64,000 nt of DNA from JAGNLV01 sp964612145 (GTDB taxonomy: Bacteria; Zixibacteria; MSB-5A5; GN15; FEB-12), in NCBI GenBank assembly GCA_964612145.1, contig CAZTBP010000009.1, positions 62,001 through 126,000 on the forward strand. Direction: 5' to 3'. Below, one piece after another: positions 8,129 through 16,742 of this stretch. The notes beneath the pieces were generated by a model. It saw nothing but the letters and a program-made list of their open reading frames with translations, did no database searches and was not told the DNA's origin. The position numbers and the translations under genes are program-made. Position 1 is the first letter of the stretch; each line of letters opens with the position of its first letter.

Positions 8129-9133
8129 ATGAGCAGGAACTTATGCCATTTAACAATTGCTGCACTGGTGTTAGCAATGAGCATCGCCAGTACGGGGCGT
8201 ACGGACACTCAGAACGTCCAGGAAGGTCCGGCGCTGTCAAGTCCGGAGATCAGTATCTACGGGTTCGGTGATGTCGTGGTCGATGCTCGCGATGAACGTA
8301 GTGATCGAACGGTCCAACTGGGGCAAGTGGAATTTGGGTTTGATGCTGCCGTGGCGGAAAACACTTCGTTGTCGCTGGCGGTCGCGCTGGAGGATGATAC
8401 CTTCGTGCCGTCAGTACTCACTATTCAGCACGATTGGGAGGTAATCGGTCCATTCTCATACCTGTCGGTCGGAGGCGGTCGTTTTGACGTGCCGTTCGGC
8501 ATTGACTGGCAGGTGTATTCCTCCATCGATCGGGTAACCATTACGGAGCCGCTGGCGGTGGTGGAGATTCACGACGCCTGGAACAGTTTGGGAGCTTATG
8601 CCACGGCACACCTGGGCCCGGCCCGGGCGACGGTCTTCAGTGTGAATCAGGTAACGGGACATCCCGGTGAGGACCCATCGGAGGAGCAAACGGAGTGGGA
8701 GGATGCGTTTGTGATCGGGGGACGAGTTGCTGTTGAGCCGATAAACTCTGTGACCACGGGTGTCTCGTTCGCTCATGCCGATCCGCGTTCGATAGATCAT
8801 ATCCAGTTCATGGTTGGGGCCGATTTTGAATGGTCGGCGCCGTATTTTCGTGTGCGCGGCGAGTATTTACATCAGGAAATTTTCTACCCGGTCGGCGCTG
8901 ATTTGACCCGGCGCGGGTTTTACCTGGAGAACCAGCTATTCGTAGACAGATATCACGCTGTAGTTCGAATCGGTGATCTTGGCGAGCACGGTCCCTTTTC
9001 AACCTATGTTTCCGAATTGACTGCTGCTCTCGGGGTCAATTTGCAGGAGTCGGTTATTCTGCGCGGCGAGTACCGGACAGATTTTGAGTTTGATCGGTCT
9101 GAACCGAGATTTCAACTGGTGGCCGGTTTCTGA
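8129..9133 (+). CDS. Outer-membrane beta-barrel, LbtU-like porin candidate, in the DtxR transcript
   Basis: The protein has 334 residues when started at ATG 8129, which gives a signal peptide (MSRNLCHLTIAALVLAMSIA). The mature part alternates short amphipathic strands and ends in LVAGF, the terminal Phe expected of outer-membrane barrels. The segment GRFDVPFGIDW followed by EPLAVVEIHDAW resembles the family of siderophore-porin-like (LbtU) channels, but this is a pattern judgement. It starts 40 bases after the metal regulator with no terminator between, so it should be controlled by the same metal operator. The role could be uptake of chelated iron or another metal. Confidence 0.65.
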   Translation: MSRNLCHLTIAALVLAMSIASTGRTDTQNVQEGPALSSPEISIYGFGDVVVDARDERSDRTVQLGQVEFGFDAAVAENTSLSLAVALEDDTFVPSVLTIQHDWEVIGPFSYLSVGGGRFDVPFGIDWQVYSSIDRVTITEPLAVVEIHDAWNSLGAYATAHLGPARATVFSVNQVTGHPGEDPSEEQTEWEDAFVIGGRVAVEPINSVTTGVSFAHADPRSIDHIQFMVGADFEWSAPYFRVRGEYLHQEIFYPVGADLTRRGFYLENQLFVDRYHAVVRIGDLGEHGPFSTYVSELTAALGVNLQESVILRGEYRTDFEFDRSEPRFQLVAGF

Positions 9134-9180
9134 GCAGGTCGGAGGCTTGCGTCCATACATAAAATGTCCCAAGTTAGTGT

Positions 9181-10188
9181 ATGCTGACCGCCACTCTTGT
9201 CAAGCACCTGGCCGAAAGGGCCGGGTTCGATCTGGTTGGGATCACGAGCCCTGATACGATTCCTGAGGCGAAGGAACGTTTTGAGCGCTGGCTGGATCAG
9301 GGGTACCAGGCCGAAATGGACTGGATGACCCGAAGCCGCGAGCGCCGCACCGATCCGCGCAAGTTGCTGACGTCGACACGATCCGTAGTTATGCTCGGGG
9401 TCAACTATTGGGCGCCGGACCCGGAGGAAAGACCGGATGGTCACGGGCGGGTGTCGCGGTATGCGAGGGGGCGGGACTACCACAAGGTTATCAAGCGGAT
9501 GACGCAGCATATGATAACCAAGATGCAGGAGTATGTTGCGCCGGAAAAACACGACTTCTTCTGGTATGTAGACTACGGACCGATGCTGGAGCGGGCGTAC
9601 GGGCAGGAGGCCGGGCTGGGATTTATCGGGAAGAACTCGATGCTGATCAATCAGACATTTGGGTCGTGGTTTTTCCTTTCAGAGATTCTGACCTCGGTGG
9701 AGCTTGAGTTGGATGAACCATCGGCAGTGTTTCACGGCGCGTGCGGTGAGTGTACCGCATGTATCGAGGCCTGCCCGACCGATGCGATCGTGGGTGAGGC
9801 CGAAGTGGATGCGAGCAAGTGTATCTCATATCTCACAATTGAGAGGCCGAGTGAGATCCCGGAGCCGCTGGCGCGAAAGTTCGGCGCGATGATATTCGGC
9901 TGCGACATTTGCCAGGAAGTCTGTCCGTACAACCGTTGGGCTAAAGTGACACGTCATAACGAATTACTGCCGCAAGCCGGGGTGGGGGCGTTTGTTGACG
10001 CGCGCGAAGTGCTTCAGATGAAGTCACGAGAGGAATTTCTCAGTTTGACGGCGGGCACGCCGCTGACCCGGCCAAAACTGGACGGCCTCAAGCAGAATGC
10101 GGAGATTGTGCTGGAGAATGAACACCGGTACCTTCAGCGGCAAGAAGATTGTGATTCACGTGGTCCGCACGGTGAGAACAGGGAATAA
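9181..10188 (+). CDS. queG: Epoxyqueuosine reductase
   Basis: The 335-residue cobalamin-dependent enzyme reduces epoxyqueuosine to queuosine in tRNA. The N-terminal part has the SRYARGRDYHKV motif and VDYGPMLERAYGQEAGLGFIGKNS with the conserved catalytic-site Asp. Two [4Fe-4S] motifs follow, CGECTACIEACP and CDICQEVCP. Length is normal for the family although the C-terminal HEAT part is absent, as in many short QueG proteins. There is little Shine-Dalgarno sequence before ATG 9181. The gene starts 47 bases after the barrel gene. Confidence 0.92.
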   Translation: MLTATLVKHLAERAGFDLVGITSPDTIPEAKERFERWLDQGYQAEMDWMTRSRERRTDPRKLLTSTRSVVMLGVNYWAPDPEERPDGHGRVSRYARGRDYHKVIKRMTQHMITKMQEYVAPEKHDFFWYVDYGPMLERAYGQEAGLGFIGKNSMLINQTFGSWFFLSEILTSVELELDEPSAVFHGACGECTACIEACPTDAIVGEAEVDASKCISYLTIERPSEIPEPLARKFGAMIFGCDICQEVCPYNRWAKVTRHNELLPQAGVGAFVDAREVLQMKSREEFLSLTAGTPLTRPKLDGLKQNAEIVLENEHRYLQRQEDCDSRGPHGENRE

Positions 10189-10227
10189 TCGTTTGCACAC
10201 GCACTATGATCTTCATAAATTGGCGTC

Positions 10228-10887
10228 ATGGCCAGGATAGCTCCGTCCGTCCTCGGTGCCGATTTTGGCAACCTCGAACAAGAGATTCGGTCCGCCGACG
10301 CAGCGGGAGTGGACATGTTCCACCTGGACATCATGGATGGCCATTTTGTCCCGAATATCTCGTACGGCCCGGGGATCGTGAAGACGATAAACAACATCAC
10401 CGATACGTATCTCGATGTTCACTTGATGCTTTCCGAACCGGAGAGGTACTTCGAGCCTTTCGCCGAGGCGGGAGGTGACAGCATTACTTTTCATATTGAA
10501 GTACATCCGGAGCCGTCGGCCTACGCCCGCCAGATCAAGTCCATGGGATGCGACGCGGGGATTTCGCTTAATCCTGATATGCCGATGGAAAAGGTCTTGC
10601 CGTACCTGGGTGAGTTTGACTACCTGCTGATAATGTCGGTTTTTCCCGGGTTTGGCGGGCAGTCATTTATTGAGGCATCGTTGGCGAAGGTCAAGGTGGC
10701 GCGGGATTTTATCGACTCGCACGGCCTGTCTACGAAAGTGATGGTAGACGGGGGAGTAGATACGACCAATGCTGATCGGGTAGTAGAGGCCGGTGCGGAC
10801 ATTCTGGTCATGGGGACCGCCTTTTTTAACGCCAAAGATCGAAGAGCGCTGACCGAGCAGGTCAGGGGACTATCAAAAGCGAGGTGA
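10228..10887 (+). CDS. rpe: Ribulose-phosphate 3-epimerase
   Basis: The 219-residue TIM barrel interconverts ribulose 5-phosphate and xylulose 5-phosphate. Typical motifs are present: FHLDIMDGHFVPNISYGP near residue 32 with the metal His and catalytic Asp, DVHLM, VFPGFGGQSF and MVDGGV with the second catalytic Asp. It starts the sugar-phosphate run rpe-pgi-tkt, separated from the next gene by only 10 bases. No clear Shine-Dalgarno precedes the ATG. Confidence 0.95.
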   Translation: MARIAPSVLGADFGNLEQEIRSADAAGVDMFHLDIMDGHFVPNISYGPGIVKTINNITDTYLDVHLMLSEPERYFEPFAEAGGDSITFHIEVHPEPSAYARQIKSMGCDAGISLNPDMPMEKVLPYLGEFDYLLIMSVFPGFGGQSFIEASLAKVKVARDFIDSHGLSTKVMVDGGVDTTNADRVVEAGADILVMGTAFFNAKDRRALTEQVRGLSKAR

Positions 10888-10897
10888 CCGTATTACA

Positions 10898-12622
10898 ATG
10901 AAGCCGGACTACTTCTCGATTACTCCCGGCCGAGTCGGAGCTTCATACCATAAGAACCTGAGGCGATTAGAGCGCAACTCCGCGGCTGAGCGGTTGATGA
11001 ATCGCGACGCCGGTCTGTTTACGCGCAAGGGCGATTTGAAAGAGAAGATTGCCAATCGCTTGGGGTGGGTTGATATCGCGGCGGGTATCCGCCGTCGCAT
11101 TAACGCGATAGAGAATTTCGGCAACGATGTGATCCGAGCCGGTTTCAAGCATGTTCTGTTGATGGGCATGGGGGGCTCGTCGCTGTGCCCGGACCTCTTC
11201 GGCAACGTTTTTGGCGTCAACGAGCGCCTGGCTACGTTTGATGTTCTGGATTCTACCGACCCACGGGCGCTGAAGGCGATCCAGAAGAATATCAATCTGG
11301 ATCGCACCCTGTTTATCGTGTCGTCGAAAAGCGGTACGACCGTCGAGACGCGCTCCCAGATGACGCACTTTGTCGGTTTGCTGGAGCGCTCCGGATTCAC
11401 TCGACCGGGACGCCAGTTTATCGCGATTACCGACAAGGACAGCGCGCTGCACAAAATTGCCCGCAGTGAAGGATTTCGCAAGATCTATCTGAGCGCGTCG
11501 GATATTGGCGGGCGTTACTCGGCGCTGTCGTATTTTGGCATGGTTCCCGGTTTCTTCGCCGGAGTGGACTTGACGGCTATGACGGACGACGCCGCCGCGA
11601 TGGAGCGGCTCATTCGTCATCGCGAGGGTGAAACAAATCCAGCGGCGGCGCTGGCGTCGCTGATGGCGGCCGGGGAGGAAAACGGTATCGACAAGTTGAC
11701 GTTTCTCGTGTCGAAACAGACCGCCCCGCTGGTGCCCTGGATCGAGCAATTAGTTGCTGAGTCGACGGGCAAAGAAGGCAAAGGGGTGGTGCCGATCGAG
11801 GGTGAACTTCCGGGGAAGCTCGAGGAGTACCATAACGACCGGATGTTTGTGGTGCTTCGGATGGCATCGGAGAAGCCGGTCCTGTCCAATGCTCAACACA
11901 AGGAGCTTAAGAAGAAGGGTTTCCCGATTGCAGAAATTCAGCTCGGTTCGCGAGACCAGCTTGGCGGCCAGTTCATGTTGTGGATGGCTGCCACGGCGCT
12001 GACCGGGTACCTTATGGGGATCAACCCGTTCGATGAGCCGAATGTCACCGAGAGTAAAGAAAACTCGAACAGGATTCTCGACGGTTACCGCGAGTCGGGC
12101 CAGTTTGCCGACCTGACGCCGATAGCATCATATAAGAAGCTCTCGCTGATCACGTACGGTGGGCGGAAGAAATATACGCAGGCCGAGATTCGTAACCTGA
12201 AAAAAGTTGTGCAGAAATTTCTCGCCGGGACAAAGAAACCGCAGTATGTTTCATTGCTCTGTTACCTTAAAGAGGATCGGGCGATTGAAAAGATTCTGAC
12301 CGAAGTGCGTACCGGTATTCGCCGGAAGTTTCGGGTCGCAACGCTTCGCGGGTATGGTCCCCGCTATCTGCATTCAATCGGTCAGTTGTACAAAGGTGGG
12401 CCTGAACAGGGCCGGTTTGTTGTATTTATGCGAAACAACTACGAGCAGCTGGAGGTGCCCGGACGATTTTATGATTTTGGTCAATTGATATCCGCTCAGG
12501 CGATTGGCGACGTCCGGGCGCTGCTGTCTCGCAACCTGCCGCTGTTGGTTATCGCTATAGATGGAAATGCTGCCAAAGGATTGAAGGAGTTTGCCGATGT
12601 CGTCCATGCGATATGCAAATAA
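10898..12622 (+). CDS. pgi: Glucose-6-phosphate isomerase of the transaldolase/PGI-fusion type, stand-alone
   Basis: The 574-residue protein has two SIS folds. VLLMGMGGSSLCPDLF, VSSKSGTTVET and ITDKDSALH are the first sugar-phosphate site. The segment NPFDEPNVTESKENS in the second half is the hallmark of the PGI part of bifunctional transaldolase/PGI enzymes rather than E. coli-type Pgi. The transaldolase part is missing: the ORF begins with the linker-like 30 residues before the isomerase fold. It lies between rpe and tkt, 10 bases from each, in one operon. Activity as an isomerase is expected. Confidence 0.88.
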   Translation: MKPDYFSITPGRVGASYHKNLRRLERNSAAERLMNRDAGLFTRKGDLKEKIANRLGWVDIAAGIRRRINAIENFGNDVIRAGFKHVLLMGMGGSSLCPDLFGNVFGVNERLATFDVLDSTDPRALKAIQKNINLDRTLFIVSSKSGTTVETRSQMTHFVGLLERSGFTRPGRQFIAITDKDSALHKIARSEGFRKIYLSASDIGGRYSALSYFGMVPGFFAGVDLTAMTDDAAAMERLIRHREGETNPAAALASLMAAGEENGIDKLTFLVSKQTAPLVPWIEQLVAESTGKEGKGVVPIEGELPGKLEEYHNDRMFVVLRMASEKPVLSNAQHKELKKKGFPIAEIQLGSRDQLGGQFMLWMAATALTGYLMGINPFDEPNVTESKENSNRILDGYRESGQFADLTPIASYKKLSLITYGGRKKYTQAEIRNLKKVVQKFLAGTKKPQYVSLLCYLKEDRAIEKILTEVRTGIRRKFRVATLRGYGPRYLHSIGQLYKGGPEQGRFVVFMRNNYEQLEVPGRFYDFGQLISAQAIGDVRALLSRNLPLLVIAIDGNAAKGLKEFADVVHAICK

Positions 12623-12632
12623 GGAGGCCGCA

Positions 12633-14570
12633 GTGGCCCCGTTTGACCCCTGGCGAGGATTCGCCGAACCGGCCCTCAGCGATGAGTGGCATAAAAAACT
12701 GACCGAGATGGCCCGGAAAGCCCGCGGCCATATATTGAAAATGACCAGCATCGCGGCGAGCGGTCACCCGGGCGGCTCGATGTCGTCGCTGGAATTGTAT
12801 CTGACGCTCTACAATATGGCGCGGGTCGATCCCAGGGATCCGATGCGTGATGATCGCGACCGAATTATTGTGTCGCACGGTCACACGTCACCGGGTGCGT
12901 ATTCATCGCTGGCGGCGGCCGGATTCTTCGACATTACGCCGGCGCTTCATGGATTTCGCCAGGGCGGATCGCCATTTGAGGGACATGTTGAGCGGACGGT
13001 CCCCGGTATCGAGTGGGATACCGGTAATCTTGGCCAGGGACTTTCGGTCGGTGTCGGCAAGGCAATCTACGCGCGCTTGTCCGGGATTGAGTTTCACACG
13101 TATGTGATGATGGGCGATGGTGAACAGCAGAAGGGACAAATTTCCGAGGCACGGCGCAGTGCGGCCAAGTTTGCTCTGAAGAATCTGACGGCTATTGTTG
13201 ATTTTAACCGACTCCAGATCTCCGGAAGGACCCGCGAAATCATGCCGCAAAATGTCGCGGCTGAATGGGAGGCCGACGGTTGGCAGGTGGTCGAGATCGA
13301 CGGGCACGACCTGAACCAGATCTACTCCGAACTGTATCGCGCAACCCAGGGTGAAGAAGGCCCGACGGTGATTATTGCCCGCACGACGATGGGGAAGGGC
13401 GTGTCGTTTATGGAAAACGATGAAGGGTTCCATGGTGCGCCGGTCAAGCGCGACCTGCTTGGGGAAGCCCTCCAGCAGGTGGGCGAGAGCGACAAAGATG
13501 TTGACTCGCTGCTGGAGCTGCGTAAGCAGGGACCGCCGCCAAAGTACAAAATGAAGTTGCCGAGCTACCCGATTGTTGAATCCGGGCAGCCCACGACCTA
13601 TGACGTTGATACCAACATGGACAACCGCTCGGCGTTTGGTAAGGCGTTGCTCTCGGTTGCGGAATTGAATATGCAGCGACCGGAATTCACAATGGGTGTA
13701 TTTGACTGCGACCTGGCCGGGTCGGTCAAGACGGCGGCGTTTGGCGAAAAGTATCCCGACAATTTTTTCCAAATGGGTATATCGGAACACAACACTGCCG
13801 CCGCGGCCGGTGCGTTGTCAGCGGAGCATGCGGTGTCGGTGTGGGCCGATTTTGGCGTGTTCGGAGTCGATGAAACGTACAACCAGGCTCGCCTGAACGA
13901 TATCAATCACACCAACCTTAAGCTTTTCTGCACGCATACCGGCGTGCAGGTGGGTGAGGACGGTAAAACACACCAGTGTATTGACTACTTTGCGCTGCTG
14001 AATTCGACCTTCGGCTGGAAAGTGATCACGCCCGCCGACCCGAATCAGACGGACCGGATTACGCGTTGGGTACTGGCTCAGCCGGGCAACTACGCTGTCT
14101 TTATGGGCCGGGCGAAACTTCGGATAATTACCGATACCGACGGAAAACCTATTTTTGGCGGGGATTACGAGTATCGCTACGGTCGAATGGAAGTGCTTCG
14201 TCGAGGCGAAAGGCTTGTGCTGGTCACCGCCGGAAATATGGCCGGGGTCGCCATGGAGGCGTACGAGAAACTTGAGGAGGAGGGTGCCTTCGTCTCGTTA
14301 ATCAGTGTTTCCGACTGGAGCGATATCCATCCGGATGACATCCAGATGCTGGCGACCTATGAGCACATCGTGGTTCTCGAAGATCACAACGAGAAGACCG
14401 GCTTGGGCACAACGCTGGCCGGGACGTTGTTTGAGGCCGGTGCGAAGTGTACACTGACGAAGATGGGTGTGACCCGCTATGCGTCATCTGGCAAACCGGT
14501 CGAGTTGTTCAAGCTGATCGGACTGGACCCGGATACGATTGTAGAGCGCATCACCAAAATCCTGCAGTAG
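12633..14570 (+). CDS. tkt: Transketolase
   Basis: The 645-residue TPP enzyme moves two-carbon units in the pentose phosphate pathway. TPP-binding GDGEQQKGQISEA with VDFNRLQISG lies near residue 160-200, the substrate His is in SGHPGGS, and the central domain has SEHNTAAAAGALS with the catalytic Glu. The frame is open upstream into pgi, but GTG 12633 has a perfect AGGAGG (12622-12627), and the protein alignment starts there, so this is the start. A gene for thiamine pyrophosphokinase follows two genes later, which fits the need for TPP. Confidence 0.93.
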   Translation: MAPFDPWRGFAEPALSDEWHKKLTEMARKARGHILKMTSIAASGHPGGSMSSLELYLTLYNMARVDPRDPMRDDRDRIIVSHGHTSPGAYSSLAAAGFFDITPALHGFRQGGSPFEGHVERTVPGIEWDTGNLGQGLSVGVGKAIYARLSGIEFHTYVMMGDGEQQKGQISEARRSAAKFALKNLTAIVDFNRLQISGRTREIMPQNVAAEWEADGWQVVEIDGHDLNQIYSELYRATQGEEGPTVIIARTTMGKGVSFMENDEGFHGAPVKRDLLGEALQQVGESDKDVDSLLELRKQGPPPKYKMKLPSYPIVESGQPTTYDVDTNMDNRSAFGKALLSVAELNMQRPEFTMGVFDCDLAGSVKTAAFGEKYPDNFFQMGISEHNTAAAAGALSAEHAVSVWADFGVFGVDETYNQARLNDINHTNLKLFCTHTGVQVGEDGKTHQCIDYFALLNSTFGWKVITPADPNQTDRITRWVLAQPGNYAVFMGRAKLRIITDTDGKPIFGGDYEYRYGRMEVLRRGERLVLVTAGNMAGVAMEAYEKLEEEGAFVSLISVSDWSDIHPDDIQMLATYEHIVVLEDHNEKTGLGTTLAGTLFEAGAKCTLTKMGVTRYASSGKPVELFKLIGLDPDTIVERITKILQ

Positions 14571-14712
14571 CGAATCGTTGTCGGCCTGCCGATTTCACTT
14601 GCCCGGTCCCGCCGCGGGTTCTATGATCAGGTAGATAAAGTGTGTGTTCGGCGGCTGCCGGGTCAGCTGCCGGCCTGTCAAGAGGGGAAAGGCGGCCAGT
14701 TCGGCCGGCGTT

Positions 14713-15681
14713 ATGTTTGTAGCCAACGTCAATTCTCGCACCACGCGGCTTGCGACAGTTTCGCGGATGGACGGCGGGATCCAGTTGCTCAATCGAGCCC
14801 AATTCAATACTGCCGATTTTGACGGTTTTGAGTCTATTCTCCAGCGTTATTTCCGTGATCATGAGGCCCAGGGCGGCACGATGTATATAGCCGTTCCGGG
14901 GCCGCTGTCCGGCAATGAGGTTTCCACTCATCATCTGCCGTGGCCGATCAACGGGGAGTCGGTAGCCGAGCGCATGTCGTTTGGTGGTGTGAGTCTCATC
15001 GATGAGTACCTTGCCGCCGCTCGCGGCATCCTCGAGTTGCCGTCGGATAAACTGTTCAGTATCAACGATGCCGCCCGGCAGCGGCCGGGAAATGTCGGGG
15101 TGATGACGGTCGAGCGGAATCTGGCCGAGGCGCTCATGATTCATAACGAGGGTCGGTACACGACATTTGTGACCAACGGGGGGCACACCGGGTTTGGGCC
15201 ATCGACGCAGCTCGAGGTCGATTTGTGGCAGTACCTTTATTCCCGCAAAGACACTGTGGAAGTTGGTGATGTCATCAGTGAGCGGGGCCTGCTGACTATT
15301 TACGAGTTCTTTCTGGAAACCCGCGGGCTGCCGACGCCGGAGTGGTTTGAATCCGATCCGGACCGGGTATCACGACTCATTGAGTTATCGCTGTCCGGGC
15401 GCGACGATATCGCGGTCGAGGCGGTCGATCTTTTTGTCGACTGCTACGGGGGAGAGGCGGCGAATTTGGCCCTCCGCGGTGTAACGACCGGCGGGCTGTT
15501 TTTGGCTGGACGGATTGTGAGCGAATTGATGCCGGCCCTGGACCAGGGAAGGTTCATGGACAATTTCGTGCGACGTGGTGCGATTGAGGATACGCTGGCC
15601 GCTACGCCGATTCATGTTGTCATGGATCGCGAGGCTGCCCTGCTGGGAGCCGCCTGCCTCGCGCTGGAGAGTCAAGTCTGA
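14713..15681 (+). CDS. Glucokinase-family protein with degenerate ATP site (probable pseudokinase)
   Basis: The 322-residue protein aligns along its whole length with Glk (PF02685-type) glucokinases. THHLPW matches the sugar-site TNHTW region, LIDEY matches IND with the catalytic Asp kept, and GGH with GFGP matches EGGHxDFAP. However the phosphate-1 motif DxGGTN is replaced by NVNSRT at residues 5-10, the GxGTGLGVA loop by RPGNVGVMT, the Glu of EGGH by Asn, and the adenosine motif AGG by AGR. These are changes in the nucleotide site, so phosphorylation is doubtful. It may be a sugar sensor or regulatory subunit. The frame is open from GTG 14644, but ATG 14713 starts exactly at the fold. It follows tkt by 142 bases. 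Confidence 0.7.
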   Translation: MFVANVNSRTTRLATVSRMDGGIQLLNRAQFNTADFDGFESILQRYFRDHEAQGGTMYIAVPGPLSGNEVSTHHLPWPINGESVAERMSFGGVSLIDEYLAAARGILELPSDKLFSINDAARQRPGNVGVMTVERNLAEALMIHNEGRYTTFVTNGGHTGFGPSTQLEVDLWQYLYSRKDTVEVGDVISERGLLTIYEFFLETRGLPTPEWFESDPDRVSRLIELSLSGRDDIAVEAVDLFVDCYGGEAANLALRGVTTGGLFLAGRIVSELMPALDQGRFMDNFVRRGAIEDTLAATPIHVVMDREAALLGAACLALESQV

Positions 15682-15683
15682 CA

Positions 15684-16331
15684 ATGAAGAAAGTCGTCGC
15701 CTACCTCCAGGGCACTTACTCGAAGAAGGATCTTTCGTTTTACAAGTCACTTGCCCGCGGTCGTACGACCATTGCGGTCGACGGCGGATATCGGTTTTTC
15801 AGGGCCGCCGGCCTGATACCGGATTTTCTTATTGGTGATTTTGATTCAGTGCCGCGTCTCCCGCGCGACATTGCCGAGATGACGACCGTAATGGAATTTC
15901 CACCGGAGAAAGATATGACCGATGCTCACCTGGCAGTGGACTTTTGTCTCCGCGAGGGTGCCACGGAGATCGATATTGTCATGCCCGGGTTTGGTGATAT
16001 CGATCATGCACTGGGATCGATTCTGCTGCTGGGGCTGGGGCAGCTGAAATCGTCCCGTAGCGGCGGGCCGAAAATCCGGGTCGTCAATCCGGCGTATGAA
16101 ATTCGGCTGGTGGCCGATGTCTCGACGACGTTCCGCGGGTGCCAAGGCGACCGACTCTCAGTGCTTCCGCTTTCAGCGAGCATTCGTCTGAGCCTGACCG
16201 GCACGGCGTTTAATGTGAAGAACGTGAGAATCCGAATAGGTGAAACGCGCGGTTTGCGCAACGAAATCACGGCTGCCCGATCGACGGTAACGGTTGTTGG
16301 ACGGGCGCTGGTGGTGCACCTATTTAGATAG
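15684..16331 (+). CDS. Thiamine pyrophosphokinase-like protein
   Basis: The 215-residue protein has the two hallmark blocks of thiamine pyrophosphokinases: VDGGYRFF...IPDFLIGDFDS with acidic Mg-binding residues, and PPEKDMTDAHLAVD. The third block, usually GGRxDHxLxN, is here FGDIDHALGS, so Arg and Asn are changed while Asp-His is kept. The C-terminal beta part is present. It starts two bases after the glucokinase-like stop, so the genes are translationally coupled. Supplying TPP to the nearby transketolase is a sensible role, but the altered third block leaves some doubt about activity. Confidence 0.72.
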   Translation: MKKVVAYLQGTYSKKDLSFYKSLARGRTTIAVDGGYRFFRAAGLIPDFLIGDFDSVPRLPRDIAEMTTVMEFPPEKDMTDAHLAVDFCLREGATEIDIVMPGFGDIDHALGSILLLGLGQLKSSRSGGPKIRVVNPAYEIRLVADVSTTFRGCQGDRLSVLPLSASIRLSLTGTAFNVKNVRIRIGETRGLRNEITAARSTVTVVGRALVVHLFR

Positions 16332-16545
16332 TCGTAATCTTTGTTGTTCAATAACCTATGCGGATGCGACTGAGTTTGTGGAACTTTGGGCACATTTCGT
16401 TGCGTTGTGCAGGGTGAGTAAAGAAAAGGGAAGCTGTCGGCGGGCATCAGCGCTTGACAACGCCTGCCGAATACATATATTCACAGGCATTATGGCGGCC
16501 GCTGAGTGGACATACAGCGGAAAGCGCCGATAGCATGAAGTATAC
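16332..16545. other. Leader region before tRNA-Gln
   Basis: No gene is seen between the thiamine pyrophosphokinase gene and the tRNA. The tRNA promoter lies in it; the rest shows nothing I recognise. The bases 16617-16742 beyond the tRNA hold only a short 5-bp hairpin (CGGCT/AGCCG) of uncertain meaning. Confidence 0.5.
16454..16481 (+). promoter_or_regulatory. Strong promoter of tRNA-Gln
   Basis: TTGACA at 16454-16459 is a perfect -35 and TATATT at 16476-16481 a good -10, with 16 bases between. The tRNA begins about 58 bases after the expected start site. Confidence 0.7.
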
Positions 16546-16616
16546 TGGGCGATCGTCCAATGGTAGGACATGCGGCTCTGGACCGTAGAATCGGGGTTCG
16601 AATCCCTGTCGCCCAG
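16546..16616 (+). tRNA. tRNA-Gln, anticodon CUG
   Basis: The 71-base sequence folds as a full cloverleaf: 7-bp acceptor TGGGCGA/TCGCCCA, D stem GTCC/GGAC, anticodon stem TGCGG/CCGTA with loop CTCTGGA (anticodon CTG), and T arm with TTCGAAT loop. The discriminator is G and CCA is not encoded. It reads CAG codons. Confidence 0.95.
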
Positions 16617-16742
16617 CTTTTTTCTGACCGACAGTAACCCATCTGAGTCAGTGAACAGATCACCGAACCGGATGCTTCGGCTGATTAGCCGGCTTATTCT
16701 CTCCATGAACTGTGATATGGAGCCTATGGTACTGCGAATGAA

